From NCBI GenBank assembly GCA_048499805.1, contig JASNZF010000005.1, positions 372,001-436,000 of the forward strand: a stretch of DNA of 64,000 nt. The letters run 5' to 3'. The notes beneath the pieces are model-generated. The model saw only the letters and a program-made list of their open reading frames with translations, did not search any database and was not told the origin of the DNA. Shown here in pieces: positions 26,845 to 34,064 of the stretch. Source of the DNA: JAWXBA01 sp048499805. Lineage in GTDB: Bacteria; Gemmatimonadota; Gemmatimonadetes; Gemmatimonadales; GWC2-71-9. Numbering within the stretch: the stretch's first letter is position 1; each line of letters starts with the position of its first letter. The position numbers and the translations under genes are program-made.

Positions 26845-27575
26845 CCCCGGGCCCCGCTGCCCATCGGTCGCAGGCGGAGCACCAGCAGTCCGGCGGCGAC
26901 CAGGCCCGCGCCATAGCCGATGAAGTGCACCCAACCGGTGCCCGACGGGAGGATCACGCCTGGCTGGGTGACGACCCCGAAGTCCACCAGGTGAAACGGC
27001 GGCAGGAATCGGTTGACCTGGAAGAAGATCTCGGGCAGGGGGAACTGCTGCTGCTGCGCCGAGTGGATCGCGCCCTCGGCCAGGTAGAGGGACAGCGCGA
27101 TGGCCCAGTCGCGCCGACCGAAGGCCGACCAGCAGAAGACCAGCCCCCCGAGCAGCAGATAGAGCAGCAGGTGCACCGCCGTGAACGGCCAGGGATCGAC
27201 CCAGGTCCCGAGCGCCACCTGCATCGCAACTGCCAGGACCAGCGGCAGGGTGCCGACGACCAGCCCCCCGATCAGCCACCGCTGGAAGTAGTACCAGACC
27301 GGCGAGACCGGAGCGGAGAAGAGGGCCCGATTGAATCCCTCGACCCGGTCGGTGCTGATCATGCCCGAGGTGGCGAGGATCACCAGCGGCCAGCTCAGGG
27401 ACCCCAGGAAGCCGGTCATGGCGGCCGCGGCGCCCTGCACTGCCTCGGGGTTGTCGACCCGCAGGCGCCACAGCAGGACCCCGATCACGAGGCCGGCAAG
27501 GGCGATGATCCGGCCCGACCCCATGAGGTGGTCGCGCAGCTGCCACCGGGCGTAGTGCAGGACGGCGCCCCTCAC
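26841..27575 (-). CDS. ABC-2-type transporter permease
   Basis: A 244-aa integral membrane protein with about six hydrophobic segments (GRIIALAGLVIGVLLW, LVILATSGMIS, WLIGGLVVGTLPLVLAVAM) and the short DRVEGFNRALFSAPVSPVW loop typical of ABC-2 permeases. GTG at 27575 overlaps the stop of the ATPase gene (GTGA), and its own stop overlaps the M16 peptidase start. It should form an exporter with that ATPase; the substrate is unknown. Confidence 0.82.
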   Translation of the reverse strand: MRGAVLHYARWQLRDHLMGSGRIIALAGLVIGVLLWRLRVDNPEAVQGAAAAMTGFLGSLSWPLVILATSGMISTDRVEGFNRALFSAPVSPVWYYFQRWLIGGLVVGTLPLVLAVAMQVALGTWVDPWPFTAVHLLLYLLLGGLVFCWSAFGRRDWAIALSLYLAEGAIHSAQQQQFPLPEIFFQVNRFLPPFHLVDFGVVTQPGVILPSGTGWVHFIGYGAGLVAAGLLVLRLRPMGSGARG

Positions 27576-28477
27576 GTCGACTCCCCGACGACGTGCCGAA
27601 ACGCCGCCTCCAGCCCACCCGTTTCGGGGCCGAAGGAAATCACCTGGACCCCGGTGGCGAGCAGGGCCGCCAGCTCACCGTTGGCGGCGGCGAGGTCCAT
27701 CTGGATCCGGAAGGAGCCGGCCCGGCCTTCCACCGGTTCCGCGCCGGCAAAGCACCCGGAGGGGAGCGTGCTGCCCGGCGCCAGGACGAGTCGCCAGACG
27801 CGCGTCGTCTCGCCACCGCCGGGCACCTGGACATGCTGGAGGCGTCCCAGGTGCAGGATTGCGACCCGGTCAGCGATCCGTTCCAGCTCGTCAAGGTTGT
27901 GCGAGGCCACGATGATCAGCCGGTCGGGTCGGCGCAGCGACGCGACCAGGTCGCGGAACCGCTGGGTCCAGAGTGGATCCAGCCCGTGGGTGGGTTCGTC
28001 GAGGATGAGCAGGTCGGCATCATCGAGCAGCGCCTGCCCGAGCCCGAGCCGTTGCAGGTTGCCCTTGGAGAGCTGGCGCACCTGCTTGCGCAGGTGCTCG
28101 GTGAGTCCCAGGCGGTTGGCGATCTCGGTGGCGACGGCACCCGCGCGGCCGGCATGCCCACCCAGGACAGCCCGGCGCACCAGTGCCTCCCGGACGCTCC
28201 AGCGCGGAGGCAGGGTGACCAGTTCGGGGAGGTACCCCACCCCGGTGGACTCGATGTAGGCCCGCGGGGTCCGGCCGTCGAGCCGGACCTGGCCCGCCGT
28301 GGGCGTGAGGAACCCCAGGATCAGGGAGATCAGGGTGGACTTGCCCGCGCCGTTCGGCCCGGCAATGCCAACCACCTCACCCCGGTCCAGGGTCAGGCTC
28401 ACGTCGGAGAGCGCCCGGACCTCGCGCCGGGTGATCAGCGTGCGGTAGGTCTTGGAAACGGCAGTCAGGGCAATCAC
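27572..28477 (-). CDS. ABC transporter ATP-binding protein
   Basis: A 301-aa ABC ATPase. Walker A GIAGPNGAGKSTLISL (about residues 37-52), signature QLSKGNLQRLGLGQALL (about 137-153), Walker B LLILDEPTHGLDPL (about 159-172) and switch His IIVASHNLDEL are all present. A C-terminal extension of about 80 residues follows, common in ABC-2 exporters of the drug or bacteriocin-immunity type. GTG start overlaps the stop of the TPR gene; the stop overlaps the permease start. Confidence 0.9.
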   Translation of the reverse strand: MIALTAVSKTYRTLITRREVRALSDVSLTLDRGEVVGIAGPNGAGKSTLISLILGFLTPTAGQVRLDGRTPRAYIESTGVGYLPELVTLPPRWSVREALVRRAVLGGHAGRAGAVATEIANRLGLTEHLRKQVRQLSKGNLQRLGLGQALLDDADLLILDEPTHGLDPLWTQRFRDLVASLRRPDRLIIVASHNLDELERIADRVAILHLGRLQHVQVPGGGETTRVWRLVLAPGSTLPSGCFAGAEPVEGRAGSFRIQMDLAAANGELAALLATGVQVISFGPETGGLEAAFRHVVGEST

Positions 28478-29592
28478 AGGATGATGCGAACGACCCCCGC
28501 CTCCGCCCCCCCGCGAAGGAACTCCTCGGCGGTGGTCACCGGAATGACGACCCCGGTCTGGGCCCGGCCGTCCTGCGCCAGCCCCGCCATGAACTCGTTG
28601 AGGGTGCAGTCGGCCCAGGCCTGTTCCGACGCCTTGAACTGCAGCAGGATCTCCTCCCAGGTGCCCCGGAAGGTCTGGCCCGACAGGGTGGAGACGACGT
28701 GTGACTCCAGCGAGCCGTGGCGGCGCTGCATCGTCTGCAACTCGGTGAGCATGGCGCCGAACAGTTCCAGCTGGTTCGGGTCGCGGGCGGTGCCGTCGGG
28801 CTGCAGCGCCTCGATCTCCGCCAGCAGTTCATCAATCGCGTCGGGCTCGCTGGTGATCTCGCCCAGCCGCTCGAGCCACGGGGTCAGTTCCGGGTCGGCG
28901 TCGGGCAGCCGATAGAGGGCCTTCTTGAGCTCGATCGCACGCCAGAGGGCGAGGTCGTCGAAATGGTCCTCGGGCTGGGTCTTCTCAAGGTGGAAGAGCG
29001 CCGCGTCGGTCTCGCCCCGGTCGTAGAGGGCATTGGCGAGGTAGATCCGGGCCTCGGTGTACCGGCTGTCGAGCTCGAGCGCCCGGCGCAGCCAGTAGAA
29101 GGCATCGGCCTCGCGGCCCAGGCGATGGCAGGTGTAGCCGAGGCAGGCTGCCGGCTCCGGCACGTCGGGCCGGGCCATGACGGCCAGCTCGAAGAAGCGG
29201 TGGGCCTGGGCGAGCTGGCCCTCGCGGAAATGCGCCCGGCCGATCTGCAGCATCAGCTCGTGGTCCTCGGCCAAACCGAGTCCCAGGATGCGGTCGAAGG
29301 CCGCGGTCGCCCCGGTGAGGTCGCCGACCTTGAGCAGCACCTCGCCGTACCCGGCGAGCGCGTCCTCGTGCTCGCCATCGAGGGTCAGCGCCCGCTCGAA
29401 GCTCCGGCGGGCCCAGGGATAGTCCTCCCGGGCGAGATAGGCGTAGGCCATCCCGACATGGAGTTCGACCGCATTGGGATAGAGGGAGAGGCCGTCCTTC
29501 AGAACCTCGAGCGCTTCGTCATAGAGACCTTCGTTGTAGAGCTGGTGGGCGCGTTCATCGAATTCGTCGGAACCGAGGAACCCGTCGGACAT
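28474..29592 (-). CDS. tetratricopeptide repeat protein
   Basis: A 372-aa protein built mostly of TPR units in residues 10-230: AHQLYNEGLYDEALEVLKDG, AYAYLAREDYPWARRSFERA, GYGEVLLKVGDLTGATAAFD and further copies ending with IYLANALYDRGETDAALFHL. The C-terminal 140 residues (helices, then GQTFRGTWEEILLQFKASEQ) are not a TPR and not recognised. ATG at 29592 has a GGAGG ribosome binding site. It heads the coupled TPR-ATPase-permease-M16 set and might act as scaffold for the exporter or its substrate. Confidence 0.85.
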   Translation of the reverse strand: MSDGFLGSDEFDERAHQLYNEGLYDEALEVLKDGLSLYPNAVELHVGMAYAYLAREDYPWARRSFERALTLDGEHEDALAGYGEVLLKVGDLTGATAAFDRILGLGLAEDHELMLQIGRAHFREGQLAQAHRFFELAVMARPDVPEPAACLGYTCHRLGREADAFYWLRRALELDSRYTEARIYLANALYDRGETDAALFHLEKTQPEDHFDDLALWRAIELKKALYRLPDADPELTPWLERLGEITSEPDAIDELLAEIEALQPDGTARDPNQLELFGAMLTELQTMQRRHGSLESHVVSTLSGQTFRGTWEEILLQFKASEQAWADCTLNEFMAGLAQDGRAQTGVVIPVTTAEEFLRGGAEAGVVRIIL

Positions 29593-29677
29593 CAGCAGGC
29601 CTCCCGAGGTGGTATACGCAAATGTGTGAAGAAGCCGGGGGCACGGCAAGGGGGGACGCGGTTTCGTGACGACCCGC

Positions 29678-30457
29678 TCATCCTCCCCCGAGCCGCCGCC
29701 ACACCCACGCCTCCTCGCGCATGCGCGTGCGCGCCGACCGTCGCACCGGTCCGTCGGCCGGGATCTCCAGCGTCGTCGTCGAGCGGCGATGCCAGACCAG
29801 CGGACCAAGCGTGGCGTGCCACACCAGGTCCCCCTCCTCCTCCACGGCGCTGCGGACCCGATAGCGCAGGGAGTCGGTGAGACCATCCTCGACGGTGTCC
29901 GCCGCGACCCGTCGCCAGCGGTAGCGCTGCAGGCGGGCGTCCCCCGCCGCACTGTCCGGCCGCCGCACGATCCGCCATCCCCCGGCCTCCCACACCCCAC
30001 CCGCGGCGAGCGCCACGGGCGGGAGCCGCGGCAGGAAGTCGGCGAGGGCCTCGCGCAGGTCGGTGACCTCGAGGAGTTCATCCGGCACGAAGGGCCGGAC
30101 CTCGATGCGCAAGGTTCCATCGGGGTCCAGCTGCCCGCGATACCGTCCGCCGATGACCGGATCGGCGTCGGGTGTCACCCGGCCCTCGGGGCCTTCCCGC
30201 CAGAGATGCAGCGAGTCGAACCACGCCTCCACCGCCAGCCCGCCCTCCCGGGACCGCGACCGGAAGACGAGCCGCGCGTCGCGACCCACCTGTTCGGTCC
30301 GCGCCGAGCCGCCGGACTGGGTCTGCACCTCGGCGCGGACCCGCTGGTCGAAGGCGGCCCCATCCAGCATTGCCGCGGCGTACCGCGGCACGCCCGCCTG
30401 GCGGGGGCCCGCCACCAGGGCCAGGAGCCCGCAGAGCGCCAGACGGGCCGGAATCAT
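29678..30457 (-). CDS. secreted hypothetical protein
   Basis: A 259-aa protein with a signal peptide (MIPARLALCGLLALVAGPRQ) and a mature part that alternates charged and hydrophobic residues; it is rich in Arg and Trp and ends WVWRRLGGG. No domain is recognised. ATG at 30457 is preferred because a GGAGTGA ribosome binding site overlaps the pruA stop just upstream; an in-frame GTG at 30481 is the alternative. It follows pruA on the same strand and may be cotranscribed with it. Confidence 0.6.
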   Translation of the reverse strand: MIPARLALCGLLALVAGPRQAGVPRYAAAMLDGAAFDQRVRAEVQTQSGGSARTEQVGRDARLVFRSRSREGGLAVEAWFDSLHLWREGPEGRVTPDADPVIGGRYRGQLDPDGTLRIEVRPFVPDELLEVTDLREALADFLPRLPPVALAAGGVWEAGGWRIVRRPDSAAGDARLQRYRWRRVAADTVEDGLTDSLRYRVRSAVEEEGDLVWHATLGPLVWHRRSTTTLEIPADGPVRRSARTRMREEAWVWRRLGGG

Positions 30458-30470
30458 CCGACGGGTCGTC

Positions 30471-32099
30471 TCACTCCGCACCCATGAACGGGTACCGGTA
30501 GTCGGTGGCGGGGACGAAGGTCTCCTTGATCGTGCGCGGCGAGATCCAGCGCATCAGGTTGAGGATCGAGCCGGCCTTGTCGTTGGTCCCGCTGGCGCGC
30601 GCCCCGCCGAACGGCTGCTGGCCAACCACCGCCCCCGTGGGCTTGTCGTTGAGGTAGAAGTTGCCGGCCGCGTTGCGCAGCACCGTGGTGGCCTCGGCCA
30701 GGGCCGCGCGTTCCTGCGCCCAGACCGCCCCGGTCAGGGCATACGGCCCGGTCCGGTCCACCAGCTCCAGGGTCTCGCGCCAGAGGCCGTCGTCATACAC
30801 GTAGACGGTGAGCACCGGGCCGAAGATCTCCTCGCACATCAGCCGGTAGGCCGGATTGTCCACCCGGATCAGGGTGGGCTCGATGAACCACCCCTCGCTG
30901 TCGTCGGCACCACCGCCCGCGAGGATCTCCACCCCGGGGTCGGTCCGGGCGCGGTCAAGGTACTCCTTGATCCGGGCGAAGGCGCGCTGGTCGATCACCG
31001 CCCCGACGAAGTTGCGGAAGTCGGCCACATCCCCCATCCGGAGGTCCGCCATCATCGCCACCACCTGGTCGCGCACCCGGGGCCAGAGCGAGGCGGGGAC
31101 GTAGGCCCGCGAGGCGGCGCTGCACTTCTGGCCCTGGTACTCGTACGCCCCGCGCACCATCGCCACCGCCAGCGCGTCGGCATCGGCGCTGGGGTGCGCC
31201 ACGATAAAGTCCTTGCCGCCGGTCTCGCCGACCAGCCGCGGATACGAGCGGTAGTGCTCGATCCGCTCCGCCACCCCCCTCCAGAGCGACTGGAAGACCG
31301 TGGTGGAGCCGGTGAAGTGGATGCCCGCCAGGTGCGGATCCGCGAGGATGCGCTGGGTCACGGTGATCGCCTCGCCGGGGACGAAGTTGATCACCCCCGG
31401 CGGGAGCCCCGCCTCGCGGAACAGCTCCATCACCAGCCAGTTGCTGAGCGCCGCCGAGGCGGCCGGCTTCCAGACGATGGTGTTCCCCATCAGCGCGGGC
31501 GCCGACGAGAGGTTCCCACCGATGGCGGTGAAGTTGAACGGCGAGATCGCGTAGACGAACCCCTCGAGCGGCCGGTGGTCCATCCGGTTCCAGACGCCGG
31601 GCGCCGAGATCGGCTGCTCGGCATAGAGCCGTTCCGCGAAGTGCACGTTGAACCGGAGGAAGTCGGCCAGCTCGCAGGCGGCGTCGATCTCGGACTGGAA
31701 GGCGGTCTTGCTCTGCCCGAGCATCGTCGCGGCGTTGATCCGGGCCCGCCACGGGCCGGCCAGCAGGTCGGCGGCCTTGAGGAAGATCGCGGCCCGGTCC
31801 TCGAACGGCCAGGCGGCCCACTCGGCCTGGGCGCCGACCGCGGCACCGATCGCGTGCTCCAGCCCCGCCGCGTCCACCTGGTGGGTCTGGGCCAGGGTGT
31901 GGGCGTGGCGGTGTGGCGAGGTCACGGGGACCAGCTTGCCGGTCCGGAGCTCCCGGTCGCCGGCCAGCACCGGGATGTCGGCGACCTCCCCGCTCATCGT
32001 GGCGATCGCCGCCTTGAGGGTGGCGCGCTCGGGGGTGCCGGGGGCGTAGCTGAGGATCGGCTCGTTCTGGGGCAGGGGGATCTTGTAGGCACCGCTCAT
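30471..32099 (-). CDS. pruA: L-glutamate gamma-semialdehyde (1-pyrroline-5-carboxylate) dehydrogenase
   Basis: A 542-aa aldehyde dehydrogenase of the mammalian-like (group 2) P5C dehydrogenase type, which oxidises glutamate semialdehyde to glutamate with NAD. The catalytic Cys is Cys326 in QGQKCSAASRAYVP and the general base Glu is in LVGETGGKDFIVAHP. SPFNFTAIGGNLSSAPALMG and GQQPFGGARASGTNDKAGS are hallmarks of this group. The N-terminal PVLAGDRELRTGKLVPVTSP also fits. No proline dehydrogenase (putA/prodh) gene is adjacent. Confidence 0.94.
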   Translation of the reverse strand: MSGAYKIPLPQNEPILSYAPGTPERATLKAAIATMSGEVADIPVLAGDRELRTGKLVPVTSPHRHAHTLAQTHQVDAAGLEHAIGAAVGAQAEWAAWPFEDRAAIFLKAADLLAGPWRARINAATMLGQSKTAFQSEIDAACELADFLRFNVHFAERLYAEQPISAPGVWNRMDHRPLEGFVYAISPFNFTAIGGNLSSAPALMGNTIVWKPAASAALSNWLVMELFREAGLPPGVINFVPGEAITVTQRILADPHLAGIHFTGSTTVFQSLWRGVAERIEHYRSYPRLVGETGGKDFIVAHPSADADALAVAMVRGAYEYQGQKCSAASRAYVPASLWPRVRDQVVAMMADLRMGDVADFRNFVGAVIDQRAFARIKEYLDRARTDPGVEILAGGGADDSEGWFIEPTLIRVDNPAYRLMCEEIFGPVLTVYVYDDGLWRETLELVDRTGPYALTGAVWAQERAALAEATTVLRNAAGNFYLNDKPTGAVVGQQPFGGARASGTNDKAGSILNLMRWISPRTIKETFVPATDYRYPFMGAE

Positions 32100-32138
32100 G
32101 ATGGGTCTCGGCTCCGGATCAGGAAGAGGGTCGGCGAT

Positions 32139-33101
32139 TCAGGGCAGCACGGTGGCGGGCGGGCGCGCGGGCCCGCCCGCCCGCGGAGGGTTCAGGGGGG
32201 TCAGGCCGTTGCGCTCCACGATGGCCCGCCCCTCCGGGGAGAGCACGAACCGCACGAAGGCCTCGGCCGCGGCCCGGTGCTCCGCGCGGGTCGGAATGGT
32301 CAGCGCGTAGACGATCGGTTCCCCGGGCACCGTGATCGAGTCTGCGGCGGCGAGACGCGCCCCAGGCAGCCGCACCGCCGCACGGGCGTACCACGCCTCG
32401 CGCCCGGGATCCGACAGGTCCACCTCAGGAGCCAGCGCGACGAACGGCAGCCGCAGGGTGACGGCGATCGACCGGTAGGACCAGGCGTAGTCCAACTCCC
32501 CCGCCTGTACCAACGCCACCAGGTCGGCCTCCTTGGGCCGCATCCACCGGTCCGGCATGGCGGCGAGCAACCGGCCGGCGAGCCCGGGCTGGCGCAGGTG
32601 CGCTTCGGCCAATTGCAGCACCAGCAGGGTCCGGTACCCGTTCGGATCGAGCGAGGGGTCGGAACGCCCGGTGCGGACCCCGGGCCGGAGCAGCACCTCC
32701 GGCCAGTTTCCCGTGTGAATCTCGTCGGCGCCGATCGACCGTCGGTTGTAGATCAGCACCATCGCGTTGCGCGCGAAGGCGACGTACCAGGTCGCATGGC
32801 CGGGGACCAGCAGCTTCGGGATGACGAGGTAGTCGGCCACCCCGAGCACATCCGGCACCTTGCCGAGCTCGGTCAGCTTCCGGGCGGCCTCCAGGCTGCC
32901 GGAGCTTTCCTGCTGGACCCGGAGGCCGGGGTGCCGCGCGGCGAAGGCCTGCAGCAACTCGCGGAACGGCGCCGCCAGGCTGCCGGCGTTGAAGACGACC
33001 AGCGGTCCGGTTACGGCCTGCGCCTCCAGGGAGCCCGGGACGATGACGCTCCCGACGCCCCCCAGGACGACCACCAGGCCCCACCGCACGATCCACTGCA
33101 C
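32139..33101 (-). CDS. wtpA: tungstate/molybdate-type substrate-binding protein
   Basis: A 320-aa exported solute-binding protein. Signal peptide WIVRWGLVVVLGGVGSVIV, then VFNAGSLAAPFRELLQAFAA, which matches the WtpA start (GSLxxPFxxLxxxFxxxHP), VQQESSGSLEAARKL and GVADYLVIPKLL, and VAFARNAMVLIYN. WtpA binds tungstate or molybdate for an ABC importer. GTG at 33101 is chosen for its GGGAGG ribosome binding site. No permease (WtpB) or ATPase (WtpC) gene lies next to it, so it is an orphan binding protein here, possibly served by a distant transporter. Confidence 0.82.
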   Translation of the reverse strand: MQWIVRWGLVVVLGGVGSVIVPGSLEAQAVTGPLVVFNAGSLAAPFRELLQAFAARHPGLRVQQESSGSLEAARKLTELGKVPDVLGVADYLVIPKLLVPGHATWYVAFARNAMVLIYNRRSIGADEIHTGNWPEVLLRPGVRTGRSDPSLDPNGYRTLLVLQLAEAHLRQPGLAGRLLAAMPDRWMRPKEADLVALVQAGELDYAWSYRSIAVTLRLPFVALAPEVDLSDPGREAWYARAAVRLPGARLAAADSITVPGEPIVYALTIPTRAEHRAAAEAFVRFVLSPEGRAIVERNGLTPLNPPRAGGPARPPATVLP

Positions 33102-33124
33102 GCGTCCTGCCTCCCTGCCGTAGG

Positions 33125-33154
33125 ATGACCTCTGCCGCACCGCCGCATTATACT
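33125..33154 (+). promoter_or_regulatory. putative sigma70-type promoter of the lipoprotein-cutA operon
   Basis: ATGACC (33125-33130), an 18-bp spacer and TATACT (33149-33154) lie about 52 bp before the lipoprotein start. The -10 hexamer is followed by TCGG, as in several other candidate promoters of the window. The divergent wtpA start is 24 bp to the left. Confidence 0.45.
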
Positions 33155-33206
33155 TCGGTCGCTCCGCCGCGGGGATGGCCGCGGCGCCAGACCCCATGAG
33201 GACACC

Positions 33207-33602
33207 ATGTCACGACGGACGCTTGCGCTGGGCCTGATCCTCCTCGCCGGACTCGGTGGCTGCCGGCAGTACCAGAACTATGAGCCCCTGGCCAACCAGT
33301 CGGGACTGCTCCCGGCCGACCAGTTCGCCGCCTACGGCGCGGAGCAGGCCCAGTTGATCGCCATCGGGCGCGCCATGGCCAAGTGGTACTCCGGCCCGAA
33401 CTCGGCCGACCTGGGCATCGGGGCGGAGCAGGCAGCGCGCTGGGCACGGACGCTGCCGCATGTCGCGACCGTCGTGGCGGACACCCTCGGCCACCGCCTC
33501 ACGATCACCTTCGCGAGCGGGTGGCGAGCGGCCGCGCTCCCGATCAATGACGGCAAGGCGCCGGAAGCCACCTACGGATTCACGGCGCCACCCGCCCAGT
33601 GA
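33207..33602 (+). CDS. lipoprotein, hypothetical
   Basis: A 131-aa protein with a lipoprotein signal peptide: LALGLILLAGLGGC, lipobox LGGC with the Cys at residue 19. The mature protein is helical at first (DQFAAYGAEQAQLIAIGRAM, AARWARTLPHVATVVADTLG), then has a short strand pair. No family is recognised. Its TGA overlaps the GTG start of cutA, so the two are translated together. Confidence 0.68.
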   Translation: MSRRTLALGLILLAGLGGCRQYQNYEPLANQSGLLPADQFAAYGAEQAQLIAIGRAMAKWYSGPNSADLGIGAEQAARWARTLPHVATVVADTLGHRLTITFASGWRAAALPINDGKAPEATYGFTAPPAQ

Positions 33603-33928
33603 CTCCCAGCGTGGTCCAGGTCCAGACCACGCTGCCCGACGAGCCCAGCGCCCGCCAGCTCGCCTCGGCGCTGGTCGAGGCACAGCTGGCCGCCTGCGTC
33701 CAGGTCCTCGGCCCCGTCTACAGCACCTATCGCTGGCACGGCAAGGTGGAACAGGCCACCGAGTGGCTCTGCCTCGTCAAGACCACCTCGGCAACCCTCC
33801 CAAACCTGCTCCCGCGCCTCCGGGAGCTCCATCCCTACGACCTGCCGGAGATCCTCGTCCTCCCCGTGAGCGGCGGCGAGCCCGGATATCTGGAGTGGGT
33901 AAAGATGGAGGTGAGAGGTGAGAGGTAA
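33599..33928 (+). CDS. cutA: CutA1-like divalent cation tolerance protein
   Basis: A 109-aa trimeric ferredoxin-like protein. The signature LVEAQLAACVQVLGPVYSTY and the ending RELHPYDLPEILVLPV are diagnostic of CutA1. The function of the family is debated (copper tolerance, signalling). GTG at 33599 overlaps the lipoprotein stop. The last four codons (VRGER) and the TAA stop at 33926-33928 are made of TGAGAGG/TAAGAGG heptamers: the array has replaced or extended the natural C-terminus, which normally ends soon after the Trp of YLEW. Confidence 0.92.
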   Translation: MTPSVVQVQTTLPDEPSARQLASALVEAQLAACVQVLGPVYSTYRWHGKVEQATEWLCLVKTTSATLPNLLPRLRELHPYDLPEILVLPVSGGEPGYLEWVKMEVRGER

Positions 33929-33939
33929 GAGGTGAGAGG
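33912..33939 (+). repeat. heptamer array, TGAGAGG family (4 units), forming the cutA stop
   Basis: Four units in register: TGAGAGG, TGAGAGG, TAAGAGG, TGAGAGG. The TAA used by cutA is the first three bases of unit three. Each unit begins with a stop codon, and 7 is not a multiple of 3, so three units put a stop in every frame. An inverted array of seven units lies 77 bp downstream. Confidence 0.85.
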
Positions 33940-34015
33940 AACAAGGGGGGAGCTTCCAGCCCTGATATCACACCCCAGTTCCCCATCCGTTCCCCTTCTC
34001 CCTCCTCCCTTCTTA

Positions 34016-34064
34016 CCTCTCACCTCTCACCTCTCACCTCTTACCTCTTACCTCTTACCTCTCA
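34016..34064 (-). repeat. heptamer array, inverted TGAGAGG family (7 units), forming the stop of the gene at 34062-35804
   Basis: Seven units in register on the minus strand (four TGAGAGG and three TAAGAGG). The TGA stop of the minus-strand gene at 34062-34064 is the first unit. With the four-unit array at 33912-33939 it gives inverted repeats between two convergent genes, able to fold into a stem of up to 28 bp. The 76 bases between the arrays show no gene. Confidence 0.87.

Noticed and set aside
24013..26916. A 967-codon plus-strand open frame
   Set aside because: Antisense to the M16 peptidase and phosphatidyltransferase genes; high-GC shadow.
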